DNA from: Jiangella sp. DSM 45060
Lineage (GTDB): Bacteria; Actinomycetota; Actinomycetes; Jiangellales; Jiangellaceae
DNA length: 64,000 nt
Direction of reading: 5' to 3'
Assembly (NCBI RefSeq): GCF_900105175.1
Contig: NZ_LT629771.1
Location: 5,848,622-5,912,621, forward strand
Position 1 is the first letter of the stretch. Every line of letters starts with the position of its first letter. The notes below the pieces were generated by a model. It saw nothing but the letters and a program-made list of their open reading frames with translations. It made no database searches and was not told the origin of the DNA. Of this stretch, positions 26,603 through 35,933 are shown piece by piece. Position numbers and translations under genes: made by a program.

Positions 26603-27787
26603 GTGACGATGTTCGGCAGGAACAAGTGGTTCGAGACCGTGGCCGAGGCCGAGCGGCGCGCCCGCCGCCAGCTGCCGTCGTCGGTGTACGGGGCGCTGGT
26701 GGCCGGCTCCGAGAAGGGGCTGACGCTGCGCGACAACCTCGCCGCGTTCACCGAGCTCGGGTTCGCGCCGCACGTCGCCGCGACGTCCGGCGAGCGCGAC
26801 CTCTCCACCCACGTCATGGGCCAGGACATCGCACTGCCGGTCATCCTCTCGCCGACCGGCGTCCAGGCCGTCCACCCCGACGGCGAGGTGGCCGTCGCCC
26901 GGGCCGGCGCGAACCGCGGCACCGCCATGGGGCTCAGCTCGTTCGCCAGCCGGTCCATCGAGGACGTCATCGCGGCCAACCCCAAGGCGTTCTTCCAGAT
27001 CTACTGGCTGGGCAGCCGCGACGAGATGGTGCGCATCCTCGACCGCGCCCGCCGGGCCGGCGCCGCCGGGGTGATCCTCACGCTGGACTGGTCGTTCAGC
27101 CACGGCCGCGACTGGGGCAGCCCGAGCATCCCCGACCGGCTCGACCTCAAGACCATGGTCCGGTTCGCGCCGCAGGTGTTGCCGCACCCGGCCTGGCTGC
27201 TGCGCTACCTGCGGGCCGGGACACTGCCCGACCTCACCACCCCCAACCTCGAGGGCACCGACGGCGTCGCGCCGACCTTCTTCGGCGCCTACGGCCAGTG
27301 GATGCAGACGCCACCCGCCACCTGGGACGACGTCGCGTGGCTGCGGTCGCAGTGGGACGGCCCGTTCATGCTCAAGGGCGTCATGCGCGTCGACGACGCC
27401 AAGCGCGCCGTCGACGCCGGGGTCAGCGCCATCTCGGTCTCCAACCACGGCGGTAACAACCTCGACGGCACCCCGGCCGCCGTCCGCTCCCTGCGCTCCG
27501 TCGTCGACGCGGTCGGCGCCGAGATCGACGTCGTCCAGGACGGCGGCATCCGGCGCGGCAGCGACGTCGTGAAGTCGCTCGCGCTGGGCGCCAAGGCCGT
27601 CATGATCGGCCGCGCCTACCTCTGGGGGCTGGCCGCCAACGGCCAGGCCGGCGTCGAGAACGTCCTCGACATCCTCAGCGGCGGCATCGACTCCGCCCTG
27701 CGCGGCCTCGGCAAGGCGTCGGTCCGCGACCTCACGCCCGACGACCTCGTCATCCCGCCGGGCTTCCACCGAACCTTCGGCGCCTAG
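26603..27787 (+). CDS. mftD: Mycofactocin biosynthesis FMN dehydrogenase MftD
   Basis: The 394-residue protein starts with the MftD-like FGRNKWFETVAEAERRARR, then VYGALVAGSEKG. It has the FMN-dependent alpha-hydroxy acid dehydrogenase motifs ISVSNHGGNNLDGTP (substrate and FMN site) and DGGIRRGSDVVKSLALG (phosphate binding). MftD oxidatively deaminates the cyclised Val-Tyr product AHDP to give premycofactocin. It is on the plus strand, apart from the main mft operon, and convergent with the second MftF gene. A structured repeat begins at its stop codon. Confidence 0.92.
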   Translation: MTMFGRNKWFETVAEAERRARRQLPSSVYGALVAGSEKGLTLRDNLAAFTELGFAPHVAATSGERDLSTHVMGQDIALPVILSPTGVQAVHPDGEVAVARAGANRGTAMGLSSFASRSIEDVIAANPKAFFQIYWLGSRDEMVRILDRARRAGAAGVILTLDWSFSHGRDWGSPSIPDRLDLKTMVRFAPQVLPHPAWLLRYLRAGTLPDLTTPNLEGTDGVAPTFFGAYGQWMQTPPATWDDVAWLRSQWDGPFMLKGVMRVDDAKRAVDAGVSAISVSNHGGNNLDGTPAAVRSLRSVVDAVGAEIDVVQDGGIRRGSDVVKSLALGAKAVMIGRAYLWGLAANGQAGVENVLDILSGGIDSALRGLGKASVRDLTPDDLVIPPGFHRTFGA

Positions 27788-27946
27788 GGTGTGTCTCCCA
27801 GGTCCGTGGCCTACTACGCGACGCCCAGGCGGCGCCTCGCTGCGTTCTCGTCAGTCGCCATAGGCACCGCTATGTCTCCTTCCTCGGCCTTGCGAGGCAT
27901 CCACCTCGACGCCGCTCGCTACGGCCGAGACCTGGGAGACGCACCC
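27787..27946 (+). repeat. Structured palindromic repeat, copy 2 (between mftD and mftF2)
   Basis: The element has termini GGTGTGTCTCCCAGGTC and GACCTGGGAGACGCACC and nearly the same core as copy 1. Compared with copy 1, the terminal stem has an A-T pair where copy 1 has G-C on both arms, which is a compensatory change. It begins at the last base of the mftD stop codon. It also supplies the final 24 codons and stop of the convergent glycosyltransferase gene. Confidence 0.85.
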
Positions 27947-29321
27947 TGGCCGGAAGGAGCGGGCGGGCCGTGCGCGCGCGAACGGCGCCGCGCCAGACGC
28001 CGGCGCCGTAGGCGAGGTCGTCGGCGATGCCGGCGAGGGTCCAGCGGACCGGGTCGAGCGACGGGCGCAGGCGCAGCCAGTCGCGCAGGGCCGGGGCGGC
28101 GACCAGTGCCGCCAGCGTCGCCAGCCGGCGGGGACGGCGCGCGCTCAGCGCGACCGCGGCCGGCAGCGCCAGCTGCGTGACGGCGCGACCGGTAGCGGTC
28201 AGCGTCGCCGCGGTGGCCTCGGCGATCATCGGCGCGGCGATCGACGGCGGGAGGCCGTCGGCGCGCAGTTTCGACGCCAGCCGGGCGGCCGCGACGGCGC
28301 CGGTCGCCGCGGCCAGCACCGGGCGCCGGGCGAGCAGCAGCGCCGTCACCGCGGCCGGCCAGGGTGAGAGCACCAGCGGGGCCAGCCGGTCCGGGTGCCG
28401 CCGCGCGAGCGGTCCCGCCGACGTCCCGTACAGGTGGCGGCGACGCAGCCAGGCCGACCACGTCGCCGGCTCGGCGTGCGCGACGATGACGGTCGGGTCG
28501 TAGCGGACCACGCCACCGGCCGCGATCAGCCGCCACACCGCGTCGACGTCCTCGCCATAGCGCAACGCCTCGTCGAACTCGTCCAGCGCCGCCCGCCTGA
28601 CCACCAGCGCCGCCGTCGGTACGTACGACACCCGGCCGCCGGGCCGCACGAGCGCCTCGTCCGGCCCGAGATCCAGTGGCGACCGGTCCGCCGCGAACGC
28701 GCCGAGCACCCGGCCCGCGTCCGGCGCGGCGACCGGCACGATCCGCGGCGCCACGGCCACGACGGCGGGATCGGCGAAGTGGCCGGCCAACCGGTCCAGC
28801 CAGCCCGGCGACGGCACGCAGTCGCTGTCGACGAACGCCACCAGCTCCGCCGCCACGGGACGGAGGGCAGCGAGGCCGGTGTTCCGGGCGGCGGCCGGCC
28901 CGCCGCAGACCGGACGCCGGAGCAGCCGAGCGCCGTGCCGGGCGACGACGGCGGCCACCGCCGCAGGGTCCACCGAGCCGTCGTCCACCACCAGCACGGA
29001 CGCGCCGGCCAGCGCCGCCAGACATCGGGACAGCGACTCGGCGCGGTCGCGGACCGGCACGATCACCGTCACCTCGGCGTCCACACGAACCGGCGGCCGC
29101 GGGTGCGCCACCCCCGCGTCGACCAGCCGCCGCGCCAGACGCCCCGTCGGGCCGTCGGTGACGGAACCGGAGGCCAGCAGCCGCCGGAACGCCCCGACGC
29201 CGGCCGGCGACAGCTTCAGCGCCCGCCGCGGCGACCCGCCGAGCAGCACCCGGCCGCCGTCGAGGACGCGCGTCTGCCGGTCCAGCACCACTCCGAACCC
29301 GGCCGGAAGCCCACGGCTCAC
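27870..29321 (-). CDS. mftF: Second MftF-type mycofactocin glycosyltransferase
   Basis: The 483-residue GT2-family protein has the MftF N-terminal signature GFGVVLDRQTRVLDGGRVLL, then VIVPVRDRAESLSRCL. The DXD-type FVDSDCVPSPGW, YVPTAALVVRR and GEDVDAVWRL follow, and hydrophobic segments occupy the last third. MftF adds beta-1,4-glucose units to premycofactocin. The last 24 residues (from VRLPGLGR) are encoded by the 160-bp repeat, which replaced the natural end. The start codon overlaps the mftE stop (ATGA). With the copy at 36.7-38.1 kb this gives two MftF paralogues, so one may have a different sugar or acceptor. Confidence 0.85.
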   Translation of the reverse strand: MSRGLPAGFGVVLDRQTRVLDGGRVLLGGSPRRALKLSPAGVGAFRRLLASGSVTDGPTGRLARRLVDAGVAHPRPPVRVDAEVTVIVPVRDRAESLSRCLAALAGASVLVVDDGSVDPAAVAAVVARHGARLLRRPVCGGPAAARNTGLAALRPVAAELVAFVDSDCVPSPGWLDRLAGHFADPAVVAVAPRIVPVAAPDAGRVLGAFAADRSPLDLGPDEALVRPGGRVSYVPTAALVVRRAALDEFDEALRYGEDVDAVWRLIAAGGVVRYDPTVIVAHAEPATWSAWLRRRHLYGTSAGPLARRHPDRLAPLVLSPWPAAVTALLLARRPVLAAATGAVAAARLASKLRADGLPPSIAAPMIAEATAATLTATGRAVTQLALPAAVALSARRPRRLATLAALVAAPALRDWLRLRPSLDPVRWTLAGIADDLAYGAGVWRGAVRARTARPLLPARVRLPGLGRSERRRGGCLARPRKET

Positions 29322-29989
29322 GAGGCGGCCAGCCAGGCGGCCACGGCGGTGACGAGGTCGGCGGCCAGGCCGTCGAAGATCTCGCGGCCCGCCTCCGCCG
29401 ACGCGCCGGCCGGGTCGCCGAGCACGCCGTTCGGGCTGACCGACCGCACCCCGCCGGAGCGCAGCGCCGGCATCAGCTCGGCCAGCGGCGCGACGGCGCC
29501 CGCGGCGGCCGACGACAGCGCCACCCGCGACGCGGACAGGTACAGCTGCAGCGACGTCTCGACGAACCCGGCGTGCGCGTCACCGTCCCAGCGCGGGAAC
29601 CACGCCAGCACGTCGCGCGACTCCGCCGTCAGCGTGGCCAGCGCCGCCCGGACGGCGGCCAGGTTGCCGCCGTGCCCGGACACCACCAGCAGCCGCGGGA
29701 ACGTCGCCGACGCCGACCGGCCGAGCTCGACCAGCACGTGCGTCAGCGCCTCCGTGCCGATGGAGACCGTGCCCGGGAAGTCCTGGTGCTCGCCGCTCGC
29801 GCCGTACGGCAGCACCGGCGCCACCACGACGTCGGGCCGCGCCGACGCCAGCGCCGTGCACAGCGCCAGCGCGACGTCGGTGTCGGTCGAGAGCGGCAGG
29901 TGCGGCCCGTGCTGCTCGGTCGACCCCAGTGGCAACGCCAGCACCGAATCACGCGGGACCACAGGCCACCGCAGATCGCCCAAGCTCAC
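29318..29989 (-). CDS. mftE: Mycofactocin precursor peptidase MftE
   Basis: The 223-residue creatininase-family protein has metal ligands in GSTEQHGPHLPLSTD (Glu25, His30, Asp36 region), then SGEHQDFPGT, SGHGGN and the glutamate in GFVETS. MftE releases the C-terminal Val-Tyr-derived moiety (AHDP) from modified MftA. It overlaps its neighbours by 4 nt at both ends, which ties the VWA gene, mftE and mftF2 together. Confidence 0.92.
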   Translation of the reverse strand: MSLGDLRWPVVPRDSVLALPLGSTEQHGPHLPLSTDTDVALALCTALASARPDVVVAPVLPYGASGEHQDFPGTVSIGTEALTHVLVELGRSASATFPRLLVVSGHGGNLAAVRAALATLTAESRDVLAWFPRWDGDAHAGFVETSLQLYLSASRVALSSAAAGAVAPLAELMPALRSGGVRSVSPNGVLGDPAGASAEAGREIFDGLAADLVTAVAAWLAAS

Positions 29990-30945
29990 GCAAACACCTC
30001 TCCGAGTGCCGGTGCGACCTCACGATAGCCGCCGATCCGGAACAGCCGCCCGCGGCCGAGCCGGGCGAGGTCGCGGCCGAGGTCGGCGTCGTGCTCGCCG
30101 GACGTGTCCAGCAGGACGTCCAGCCGGGGCAGCCGGGCGGCGAACGGACGCGGATCGGGTCCGGCGTTGTGCACGCAGTCGGACAGCAACAGCACCCGGG
30201 CGTCTCGCGCCGGCGCCCGGGCCAGCTCGCGCGCGGCCACCCGCAGGGGGAACGCGACGTTGGTGAGCCCCTTGGCGGGGATCCGCAGCAGCGTGTCCAG
30301 CAGCCGCTGCGGCGACACCCGCTCGCCCAGATGCGCCAGCACGGCGGCGTCAGACCAGAACGCGATGGCCGCGACGTCGTCGGCCGAAAGCTCCGCGGCG
30401 AGCGCGCCCAGGGCGGCCGCCGCCGTACGCACCCGCTCGCCGCGCATCGAGCCCGACACGTCCACCAGCAACGCGACCGCCCGGCGCGCCCGCACGCGCT
30501 CGCGCACGATGACGTCGTCGTCCTCCGGAACGGGGTGCTCGACCAGCTGCTCCAGGGTCCGGTCGAGGTCGATGTCGTCGGAGCCGCCGCGGTACCGGAC
30601 GCTGGCCAGCTCGCCGGCGCCGCGCCGCGCGGTCACGTCGCGACGCGGCCGCGGCATCGCCAGCCGGGCGGCGATCTGGCGGGCCCGGCGCAGCACCTCG
30701 GGATCGGGCTCGGCGTCGTCCGGGACGGCCGCGAGCAGCGTCGCCGCCTCGTCCGTCGTCCCGGGCGCGCCCGAGCCCGGCGGCACCCGCCGCGGCCCTT
30801 CCGGCCGCAGCCCGCCCGGCAGCACCACGCCCCCGCCGCCGGACGCCGAGACGTCGTGCAGGACGGGGTCGTCGTCCAGCTGCTTCGGCTTGCGCCGCAG
30901 CGGCCGCAGGCCATTCGGCGACGGCGACGAGGCCCGCCGCCGCAC
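29986..30945 (-). CDS. VWA-domain protein of the mycofactocin operon
   Basis: The 319-residue protein has a basic, proline-rich N-terminus (1-110) and a von Willebrand A domain with the MIDAS motif DVSGSMRGE at 162-170. Later conserved Thr and Asp residues lie around KGLTNVAFPL and LLLSDCVHNAG. Such proteins work with MoxR ATPases to mature or insert cofactors in target enzymes, CoxE and CoxD being the best-known pair. It is 24 nt downstream of a MoxR gene and overlaps mftE. The likely client is a mycofactocin-linked dehydrogenase, but no such protein is proven here. Confidence 0.82.
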   Translation of the reverse strand: MRRRASSPSPNGLRPLRRKPKQLDDDPVLHDVSASGGGGVVLPGGLRPEGPRRVPPGSGAPGTTDEAATLLAAVPDDAEPDPEVLRRARQIAARLAMPRPRRDVTARRGAGELASVRYRGGSDDIDLDRTLEQLVEHPVPEDDDVIVRERVRARRAVALLVDVSGSMRGERVRTAAAALGALAAELSADDVAAIAFWSDAAVLAHLGERVSPQRLLDTLLRIPAKGLTNVAFPLRVAARELARAPARDARVLLLSDCVHNAGPDPRPFAARLPRLDVLLDTSGEHDADLGRDLARLGRGRLFRIGGYREVAPALGEVFA

Positions 30946-30969
30946 CGGCGACGACGCCTCGACCGTCCT

Positions 30970-31884
30970 TCAACCGGGGGCCGCGGCGGCCGGCTGCAGG
31001 ACGAAGTGGTCCTCCCAGATCGTGCGCAGCACCCGCTCCGGCGTCGTCTCGACGGTCTCGTCGAGGAAGATCCGCCCGGACAGCGCGACGACCATCGCGT
31101 CGAACACGACGTCGGGGTAGCCCGGGTCCGCCGCCGAGGCCACCCCGGCCAGGCCGAGCAGCTGCCCGGCCACCAGCGTGAGGTCGATCGCCCCGCGGAC
31201 GCTGCTGCCCTGACGCAGGTCGTCGTGCATGCGGGTGGCCCGGGTGACGGCGACGGCGTCGGCGACCAGCCGCTCGTACAGCGTCAGGTCGACGTCGTAC
31301 AGCGGCGCCCGCAGGCCGACGATGCCGCGCTCGGCCTCGTCGTCCTGGTAGCCGACCGCCAGCCGGCACAGCCGGTCGTGCACGCTGGTCGACAGCCGGG
31401 TGGTGCCGACGTTGTCGAACGGGTTCATCGACGCGACCACCCGGAAGGTCGGCAGCGCCGCCACGCGGCCCACCCGCGGCACCGCGATCTCGCGCTCCGC
31501 CATCGCCGTGAGCAGCGTGTTCAGCGTGTCCTCGGGCGCCCGGTTGAACTCCTCGACGTACAGGAAGCCGCCGCCGCGCATGGCCTCCAGCAGCGGCCCG
31601 TCGACGAAGTTCTCCGGACTGTAGTCCTCGCGCAGCACCCGGGCCGGGTTGTGGTGGCCGACCAGCTTGGCCGGCGTGAGGTCGGCGTTGCCCTCGACGA
31701 ACACCAGGGGGATGCCCCACTCGGCGGTGATGGCCCGCAGCAGCGTGCTCTTGCTGGTGCCGGGCGGGCCCTCCAGCAGGAGGTCCCGCCCGGCGGCCAC
31801 GGCAGCCAGGACGAGATCCAGCTCGCGGTCGCGGCCCACGAGGTGGGTGCGGACCCGGTCGCGGACCTGCGTCAGTGCCGTCAT
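30970..31884 (-). CDS. MoxR-family AAA+ ATPase of the mycofactocin operon
   Basis: The 304-residue ATPase has Walker A GPPGTSKS at 39-46, Walker B FLYVEE at 107-112, a sensor in VVASMNPFDN and a MoxR-type C-terminal lid. The ATG follows a perfect AGGAGG. MoxR proteins are chaperones that often act with VWA proteins; the founding member is needed for methanol dehydrogenase. Its place between the SDRs and mftE suggests a role in maturing a mycofactocin-dependent enzyme. Confidence 0.87.
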   Translation of the reverse strand: MTALTQVRDRVRTHLVGRDRELDLVLAAVAAGRDLLLEGPPGTSKSTLLRAITAEWGIPLVFVEGNADLTPAKLVGHHNPARVLREDYSPENFVDGPLLEAMRGGGFLYVEEFNRAPEDTLNTLLTAMAEREIAVPRVGRVAALPTFRVVASMNPFDNVGTTRLSTSVHDRLCRLAVGYQDDEAERGIVGLRAPLYDVDLTLYERLVADAVAVTRATRMHDDLRQGSSVRGAIDLTLVAGQLLGLAGVASAADPGYPDVVFDAMVVALSGRIFLDETVETTPERVLRTIWEDHFVLQPAAAAPG

Positions 31885-31892
31885 GTGGCCTC

Positions 31893-32729
31893 CTACTTGA
31901 TGACGGCGCCGGCGTCGACCGGGAGCGCCACCCCGGTGATGTAGCGCGCCTCGTCCGACGCCAGGAACAGCAGCGCGTTGCTGATGTCCACCGGCTCGAC
32001 CCACGGGATCGGCAACGCGTTCATCGCCTGCGATGCCGGAACGAAGTCGTCGCGGGTCGGGTTCTCCAGGTCCGGCCGGAACAGCCGGTAGGTGCCCTCG
32101 TTCTGGATCATCGGCGTGTCGACCTGCGTGGGGTGGATGCTGTTGACGCGGATCGAGTGCGGCGCCAGCTCCAGCGCCAGCGTCCGCATCAGCCCGACGA
32201 CGCCGTGCTTGGCCGACACGTAGTGGGCGATGTTCTGGTACGCCTGCAGCCCGGCAGCCGAGCTCGTCAGCACGATCGACCCGCCCTCGCCCTGCTCGAC
32301 CATCCGCGGGATCGCCACCTTGGTGGTGTGCCACACGCCGGTGAGGTTGATGTCGATCATGTCGCGCCAGAGGTCCTCGGACAGCTCGTGCGTCAGGTGC
32401 GGCTGGGTGCCGATGCCGGCGTTCGCGCTGACGATGTCCAGCCGGCCCAGCTGCGCGACGCCGTCGTCGACGGCCGCCTGGAGCGCGGCGAGGTCGCGCA
32501 CGTCCGTCCTGGACGCCACGATGCGCCGGTCCAGCGCCTCGACCTGCGCCACCGTCTCGGCGAGGTCCTCCTCGGTGGCCGGCGCGTAGGGCAGGCCGGG
32601 CACGTCGTCGCAGAGATCGACGGCGATGATGTCGGCACCCTCCTGCGCCAGCCGCACCGCGTGGCTGCGGCCCTGGCCGCGCGCCGCACCGGTGATGAAC
32701 GCGACCTTGCCCTCGACCCGTCCGGCCAT
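31893..32729 (-). CDS. Mycofactocin-coupled SDR oxidoreductase 1
   Basis: The 278-residue protein has [20 protein letters not shown] for NAD binding. The extra segment of mycofactocin-coupled SDRs follows AVDLC (VPGLPYAPATEEDLAETV). Catalytic SSAAG and YVSAK complete the site. The insertion keeps NAD(H) bound tightly, so these enzymes need mycofactocin as external electron carrier. It is closest to the MoxR gene (8-nt gap). Confidence 0.88.
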   Translation of the reverse strand: MAGRVEGKVAFITGAARGQGRSHAVRLAQEGADIIAVDLCDDVPGLPYAPATEEDLAETVAQVEALDRRIVASRTDVRDLAALQAAVDDGVAQLGRLDIVSANAGIGTQPHLTHELSEDLWRDMIDINLTGVWHTTKVAIPRMVEQGEGGSIVLTSSAAGLQAYQNIAHYVSAKHGVVGLMRTLALELAPHSIRVNSIHPTQVDTPMIQNEGTYRLFRPDLENPTRDDFVPASQAMNALPIPWVEPVDISNALLFLASDEARYITGVALPVDAGAVIK

Positions 32730-32738
32730 GTCAGCGCC

Positions 32739-33551
32739 TCACTTCTTGTTCGTGAAGCCGGCGTCGACCGGCAGCGTGACGCCGGTGACGTAGCGGGCGT
32801 CGTCGGAGACCAGCCATAGGATCGCGTTGGAGATGTCGACGGCCTCGACCATCGGCACCGGCAGCGCGTTCGCCATCGCGTTGGACAGGCTCGGGTCCTG
32901 CGCCAGGAACTCCTGCATGACGTCGTTGACGACCATCGGCGTGTTGACGCCGGTCGGGTGGACGGTGTTCACCCGGATCGAGTGCTCGGCCAGCACGTTC
33001 GCGTACGAGCGCATGAGGCCGACGACGCCGTGCTTCGACGCGGTGTAGCCGAGACCGCCGGGCTGGCTGCCGCCGATACCGTTGATGCCGGCCGTCGAGC
33101 TGGTGAGCACGATCGCGCCGCCGCCGCGCTCGATCAGCGACTGCTTGGCCACCTCGACGGTGTTGTAGACGCCGGTGAGGTTCACCGCCACGACGTCGTC
33201 CCACTCGTTCGGCCGCACGGTGACGCCCATCGGCGCGATGCCGGCGTTGGCCAGCACGATGTCGACGCCGCCGAGCTGCGCGACGCCGGCGTCGAACGCG
33301 GCCTGCAGCCCGTCGCGGTCGCGGACGTCGGCCTCGGCGGCGACGATGCGCCGGTCCAGCGCCTCGACCTCGCTGACCGTCTCGGCCAGGTCCTCCGGCG
33401 TCGACATGGGGTACGAGACCGAGTCGATCTGCTTGCAGATGTCGACGGCGATGATGTCGGCGCCCTCCTGCGCCAGCCGCACCGCGTGGCTGCGGCCCTG
33501 GCCCCGTGCCGCACCGGTGATGAACGCGACCTTGCCCTCGAGCTTGCCCAT
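32739..33551 (-). CDS. Mycofactocin-coupled SDR oxidoreductase 2
   Basis: The 270-residue SDR has the same N-terminal [14 protein letters not shown] motif as its two neighbours and an insertion after [20 protein letters not shown]. The active site reads SSTAG...YTASK. The substrate-binding C-terminal part ([18 protein letters not shown]) differs from the flanking copies, which suggests a different alcohol substrate. It is co-transcribed, with 9-12 nt gaps on both sides. Confidence 0.88.
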   Translation of the reverse strand: MGKLEGKVAFITGAARGQGRSHAVRLAQEGADIIAVDICKQIDSVSYPMSTPEDLAETVSEVEALDRRIVAAEADVRDRDGLQAAFDAGVAQLGGVDIVLANAGIAPMGVTVRPNEWDDVVAVNLTGVYNTVEVAKQSLIERGGGAIVLTSSTAGINGIGGSQPGGLGYTASKHGVVGLMRSYANVLAEHSIRVNTVHPTGVNTPMVVNDVMQEFLAQDPSLSNAMANALPVPMVEAVDISNAILWLVSDDARYVTGVTLPVDAGFTNKK

Positions 33552-33563
33552 CTCGCGACCTCC

Positions 33564-34376
33564 TCAGTACTGGGTGTTGCCGGCGTCGACGGTCATGGTG
33601 AGCGCGGTGACGTAGCGGGCCTCGTCGGAGGCCAGGAACAGCACGGCGTTGCTGATGTCGACCGGCTGGGTGATCTCGACCGGCAGGCTGTTGGTGAACA
33701 TGCCGGCCAGGCGCGGGTGCTGTTCCAGCCACGCGCCGATCTGGGCCATCCCGTCGCCCGCGCCCATCGGCGTGTCGACGCCGGTGGGGTGGACGCTGTT
33801 GACCCTGATGTGGTGCTCGGCCAGTTCATGCGCGAACGCCCGCATGAGGCCGACGACGCCGTGCTTGGCGGCGACGTACGGGGTGAGGAACGGCAGCCCC
33901 TTGAGGCCGGCCGCGGAGCTGGTGAGGACGATCGACCCGCCGCCGGCGGCGACCAGGTGCGGCGCGGCCAGCTGGACGGTGTTCCAGACGCCGGTGAGGT
34001 TGATGTCGAGGGTGTCGCGGAAGACCTCCGGCGTCACCTCGTCCCACGGCGCCAGGATGCAGATGCCGGCGTTGGCCACGACGACGTCCAGCCGGCCCAG
34101 CTCGGCGACGCCCTCGTCGATCGCTGCCTTCAGGGCGTCGCGGTCGCGGACGTCGGCCTGACGGGCGACGATGCGGCGATCCAGCGCCTCGACGTCCTTG
34201 ACGGTCTGTTCCAGGTCCTCCGGTGTGGCCGGTGGATACCCGATGCCGGGCACCGGCCCGCACAGGTCGATCGCGATGACGTCGGCGCCCTCCTGCGCCA
34301 GCCGGACCGCGTGGCTGCGGCCCTGACCGCGTGCCGCACCGGTGATGAACGCGACCTTGCCTTCGACACGCCCCAT
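33564..34376 (-). CDS. Mycofactocin-coupled SDR oxidoreductase 3
   Basis: The 270-residue SDR follows mftC by 19 nt and begins [19 protein letters not shown]. It has the nicotinoprotein insertion ([21 protein letters not shown]) and catalytic SSAAG/YVAAK. GGAGG lies before the ATG. It is probably an alcohol dehydrogenase that hands electrons to mycofactocin. The three tandem SDRs look like products of duplication and divergence. Confidence 0.88.
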   Translation of the reverse strand: MGRVEGKVAFITGAARGQGRSHAVRLAQEGADVIAIDLCGPVPGIGYPPATPEDLEQTVKDVEALDRRIVARQADVRDRDALKAAIDEGVAELGRLDVVVANAGICILAPWDEVTPEVFRDTLDINLTGVWNTVQLAAPHLVAAGGGSIVLTSSAAGLKGLPFLTPYVAAKHGVVGLMRAFAHELAEHHIRVNSVHPTGVDTPMGAGDGMAQIGAWLEQHPRLAGMFTNSLPVEITQPVDISNAVLFLASDEARYVTALTMTVDAGNTQY

Positions 34377-34395
34377 TGCGCGCCTCCTTCGGATG

Positions 34396-35637
34396 TCAGG
34401 TGCTGGTGGGCACCTCGCTGAGGTCCAGGCCCGCGAGCGGGCTCTCTTCGCACGCGCTGACCGGCGGCCGTTCGGGCCGGCGGAGCGCGATGGTGACGGG
34501 GACCGGACCGTGCCCGCGGCGGGCGCGGCTCGCGGGCGCGGTCCGGTGGGAGTGGTCGACGGCCGATTTCGGGGGGCGGACGTCGCCACGGGCCAGCAGC
34601 GCGTCGGCGCCGTAGCCCTGCACGCACTCGGGGTCCGGGCCGTCCAGCGGCAGCCCGGTGAAGAACTTCGCCGCCATGCAGCCGCCGCGGCAGGAGTCGA
34701 AGTGCTCGCACTTCGTGCAGGCGCCGCCGGTCTGCGGACTGCGCAGGTCGGTGAACAGGTCGGACTCGCGCCAGACCCGGGTGAAGCCGCCCTCGTCGCG
34801 GACGTTGCCGGCGAGGAACGTGTCGTGGATGGCGAACGGGCAGGCGTAGACGTCGCCGACCGGGTCGATCAGGCAGACGACGCGACCGGCGCCGCACAGG
34901 TTCAGTCCCGGCAGCGACTTTCCGTAGGCGGACAGGTGGAAGAACGAGTCGCCGGTGAGCACGTTGTCGCCGTGGTCGAGCAGCCAGTCGTACAGCTCGC
35001 GCTGCTGCTGCGCCGTCGGGTGCAGCTCGTCCCAGACGTCGGCGCCGCGGCCGGACGGACGCAGCCGGGTGAGCCGCAGCTGCGCGCCGTAGCGGTCGGC
35101 GATGGCCTTGAAGTCGTCGAGCTGGCCGGCGTTCTGCCGGGTCACGACCACGGAGATCTTGAACCCCTTGAACCCGGCGGCCGCCAGGTGCTCCATCGCC
35201 CGGATCGCGGTGGCGTACGAGCCCGGTCCGCGGACGAGGTCGTTGACGTCGGCGGTCGCGCCGTCGAGGGAGATCTGCACGTCGACGTAGTCGCTCGCGG
35301 CCAGCCGGGCCGCGACCTCGGCGTCGATCTTGACGCCGTTGGTGGAGAACTTCACGCCGACGCGGTGCGCGGTGGCGTAGTCGACCAGCTCCCAGAAGTC
35401 CGGCCGCACCGTCGGCTCGCCGCCGCCGATGTTCACGTAGAACACCTGCATGCGCTCGAGCTCGTCGATGACCGCCTTGCACTCCTCGGTCGTCAGCTCG
35501 CGCGGGTCGCGCCGGCCCGAGCTGGAGAGGCAGTGCACGCAGGACAGGTTGCAGGCGTAGGTGAGCTCCCACGTGAGGCAGATGGGCGCGTCGAGGCCGT
35601 ACTCGAACAGCTCGACCAGCTTCGTCTGGGTGGTCAT
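34396..35637 (-). CDS. mftC: Mycofactocin radical SAM maturase MftC
   Basis: The 413-residue protein has the radical SAM cluster motif CNLSCVHC (Cys29, 33, 36), the SAM-binding NIGGGEP and a C-terminal SPASM region with auxiliary-cluster cysteines in [29 protein letters not shown] and PEC. MftC decarboxylates the C-terminal Tyr of MftA and then cross-links it to the preceding Val. The ATG overlaps the mftB stop by 4 nt. The last 50 residues form a variable tail. Confidence 0.95.
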   Translation of the reverse strand: MTTQTKLVELFEYGLDAPICLTWELTYACNLSCVHCLSSSGRRDPRELTTEECKAVIDELERMQVFYVNIGGGEPTVRPDFWELVDYATAHRVGVKFSTNGVKIDAEVAARLAASDYVDVQISLDGATADVNDLVRGPGSYATAIRAMEHLAAAGFKGFKISVVVTRQNAGQLDDFKAIADRYGAQLRLTRLRPSGRGADVWDELHPTAQQQRELYDWLLDHGDNVLTGDSFFHLSAYGKSLPGLNLCGAGRVVCLIDPVGDVYACPFAIHDTFLAGNVRDEGGFTRVWRESDLFTDLRSPQTGGACTKCEHFDSCRGGCMAAKFFTGLPLDGPDPECVQGYGADALLARGDVRPPKSAVDHSHRTAPASRARRGHGPVPVTIALRRPERPPVSACEESPLAGLDLSEVPTST

Positions 35638-35933
35638 GGGGTCCTCTCGACGACCATCTGGGACTGCACCAGCACACCGAGCGCCTTCTCGTACCTGGGC
35701 AGCTCGGCGCCACCGACGCCGGCCGCCGTGCAGGCGGCGCGCGCGGTCGGCTCGGCCGCGAGCGAGCGCACGACGGCCAGCAGCGTGCGGTCCTTGAGGA
35801 AGGAGAGCCGGCGGGTGCCGAAGTGGTACAGCAGCGCTCCGAACGGCTCGGGCCGCACCGCGACCTGCGGATGCAGGTCGAAGGCGCGGTCCAGGTCGAT
35901 GGCGGGCACGGCGGCGCTCAGTACACGCCGCAC
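35634..35933 (-). CDS. mftB: Mycofactocin precursor chaperone MftB
   Basis: The 99-residue RiPP recognition element protein shows the MftB core FDLHPQVAVRPEPFGALLYH and FGTRRLSFLKDRTLL. It binds the MftA leader and presents it to MftC. With GTG at 35933 it would overlap mftA by 16 nt. A second in-frame GTG at 35909, just past the mftA stop, would remove the overlap. Neither has a clear Shine-Dalgarno, so the start is uncertain. Confidence 0.9.
   Translation of the reverse strand: MRRVLSAAVPAIDLDRAFDLHPQVAVRPEPFGALLYHFGTRRLSFLKDRTLLAVVRSLAAEPTARAACTAAGVGGAELPRYEKALGVLVQSQMVVERTP

Noticed and set aside
26446..26985. A 179-residue minus-strand frame opposite the start of mftD
   Set aside because: It is antisense to the conserved MftD N-terminus and shows no domain. 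A 45-residue frame just left of it is the better candidate.
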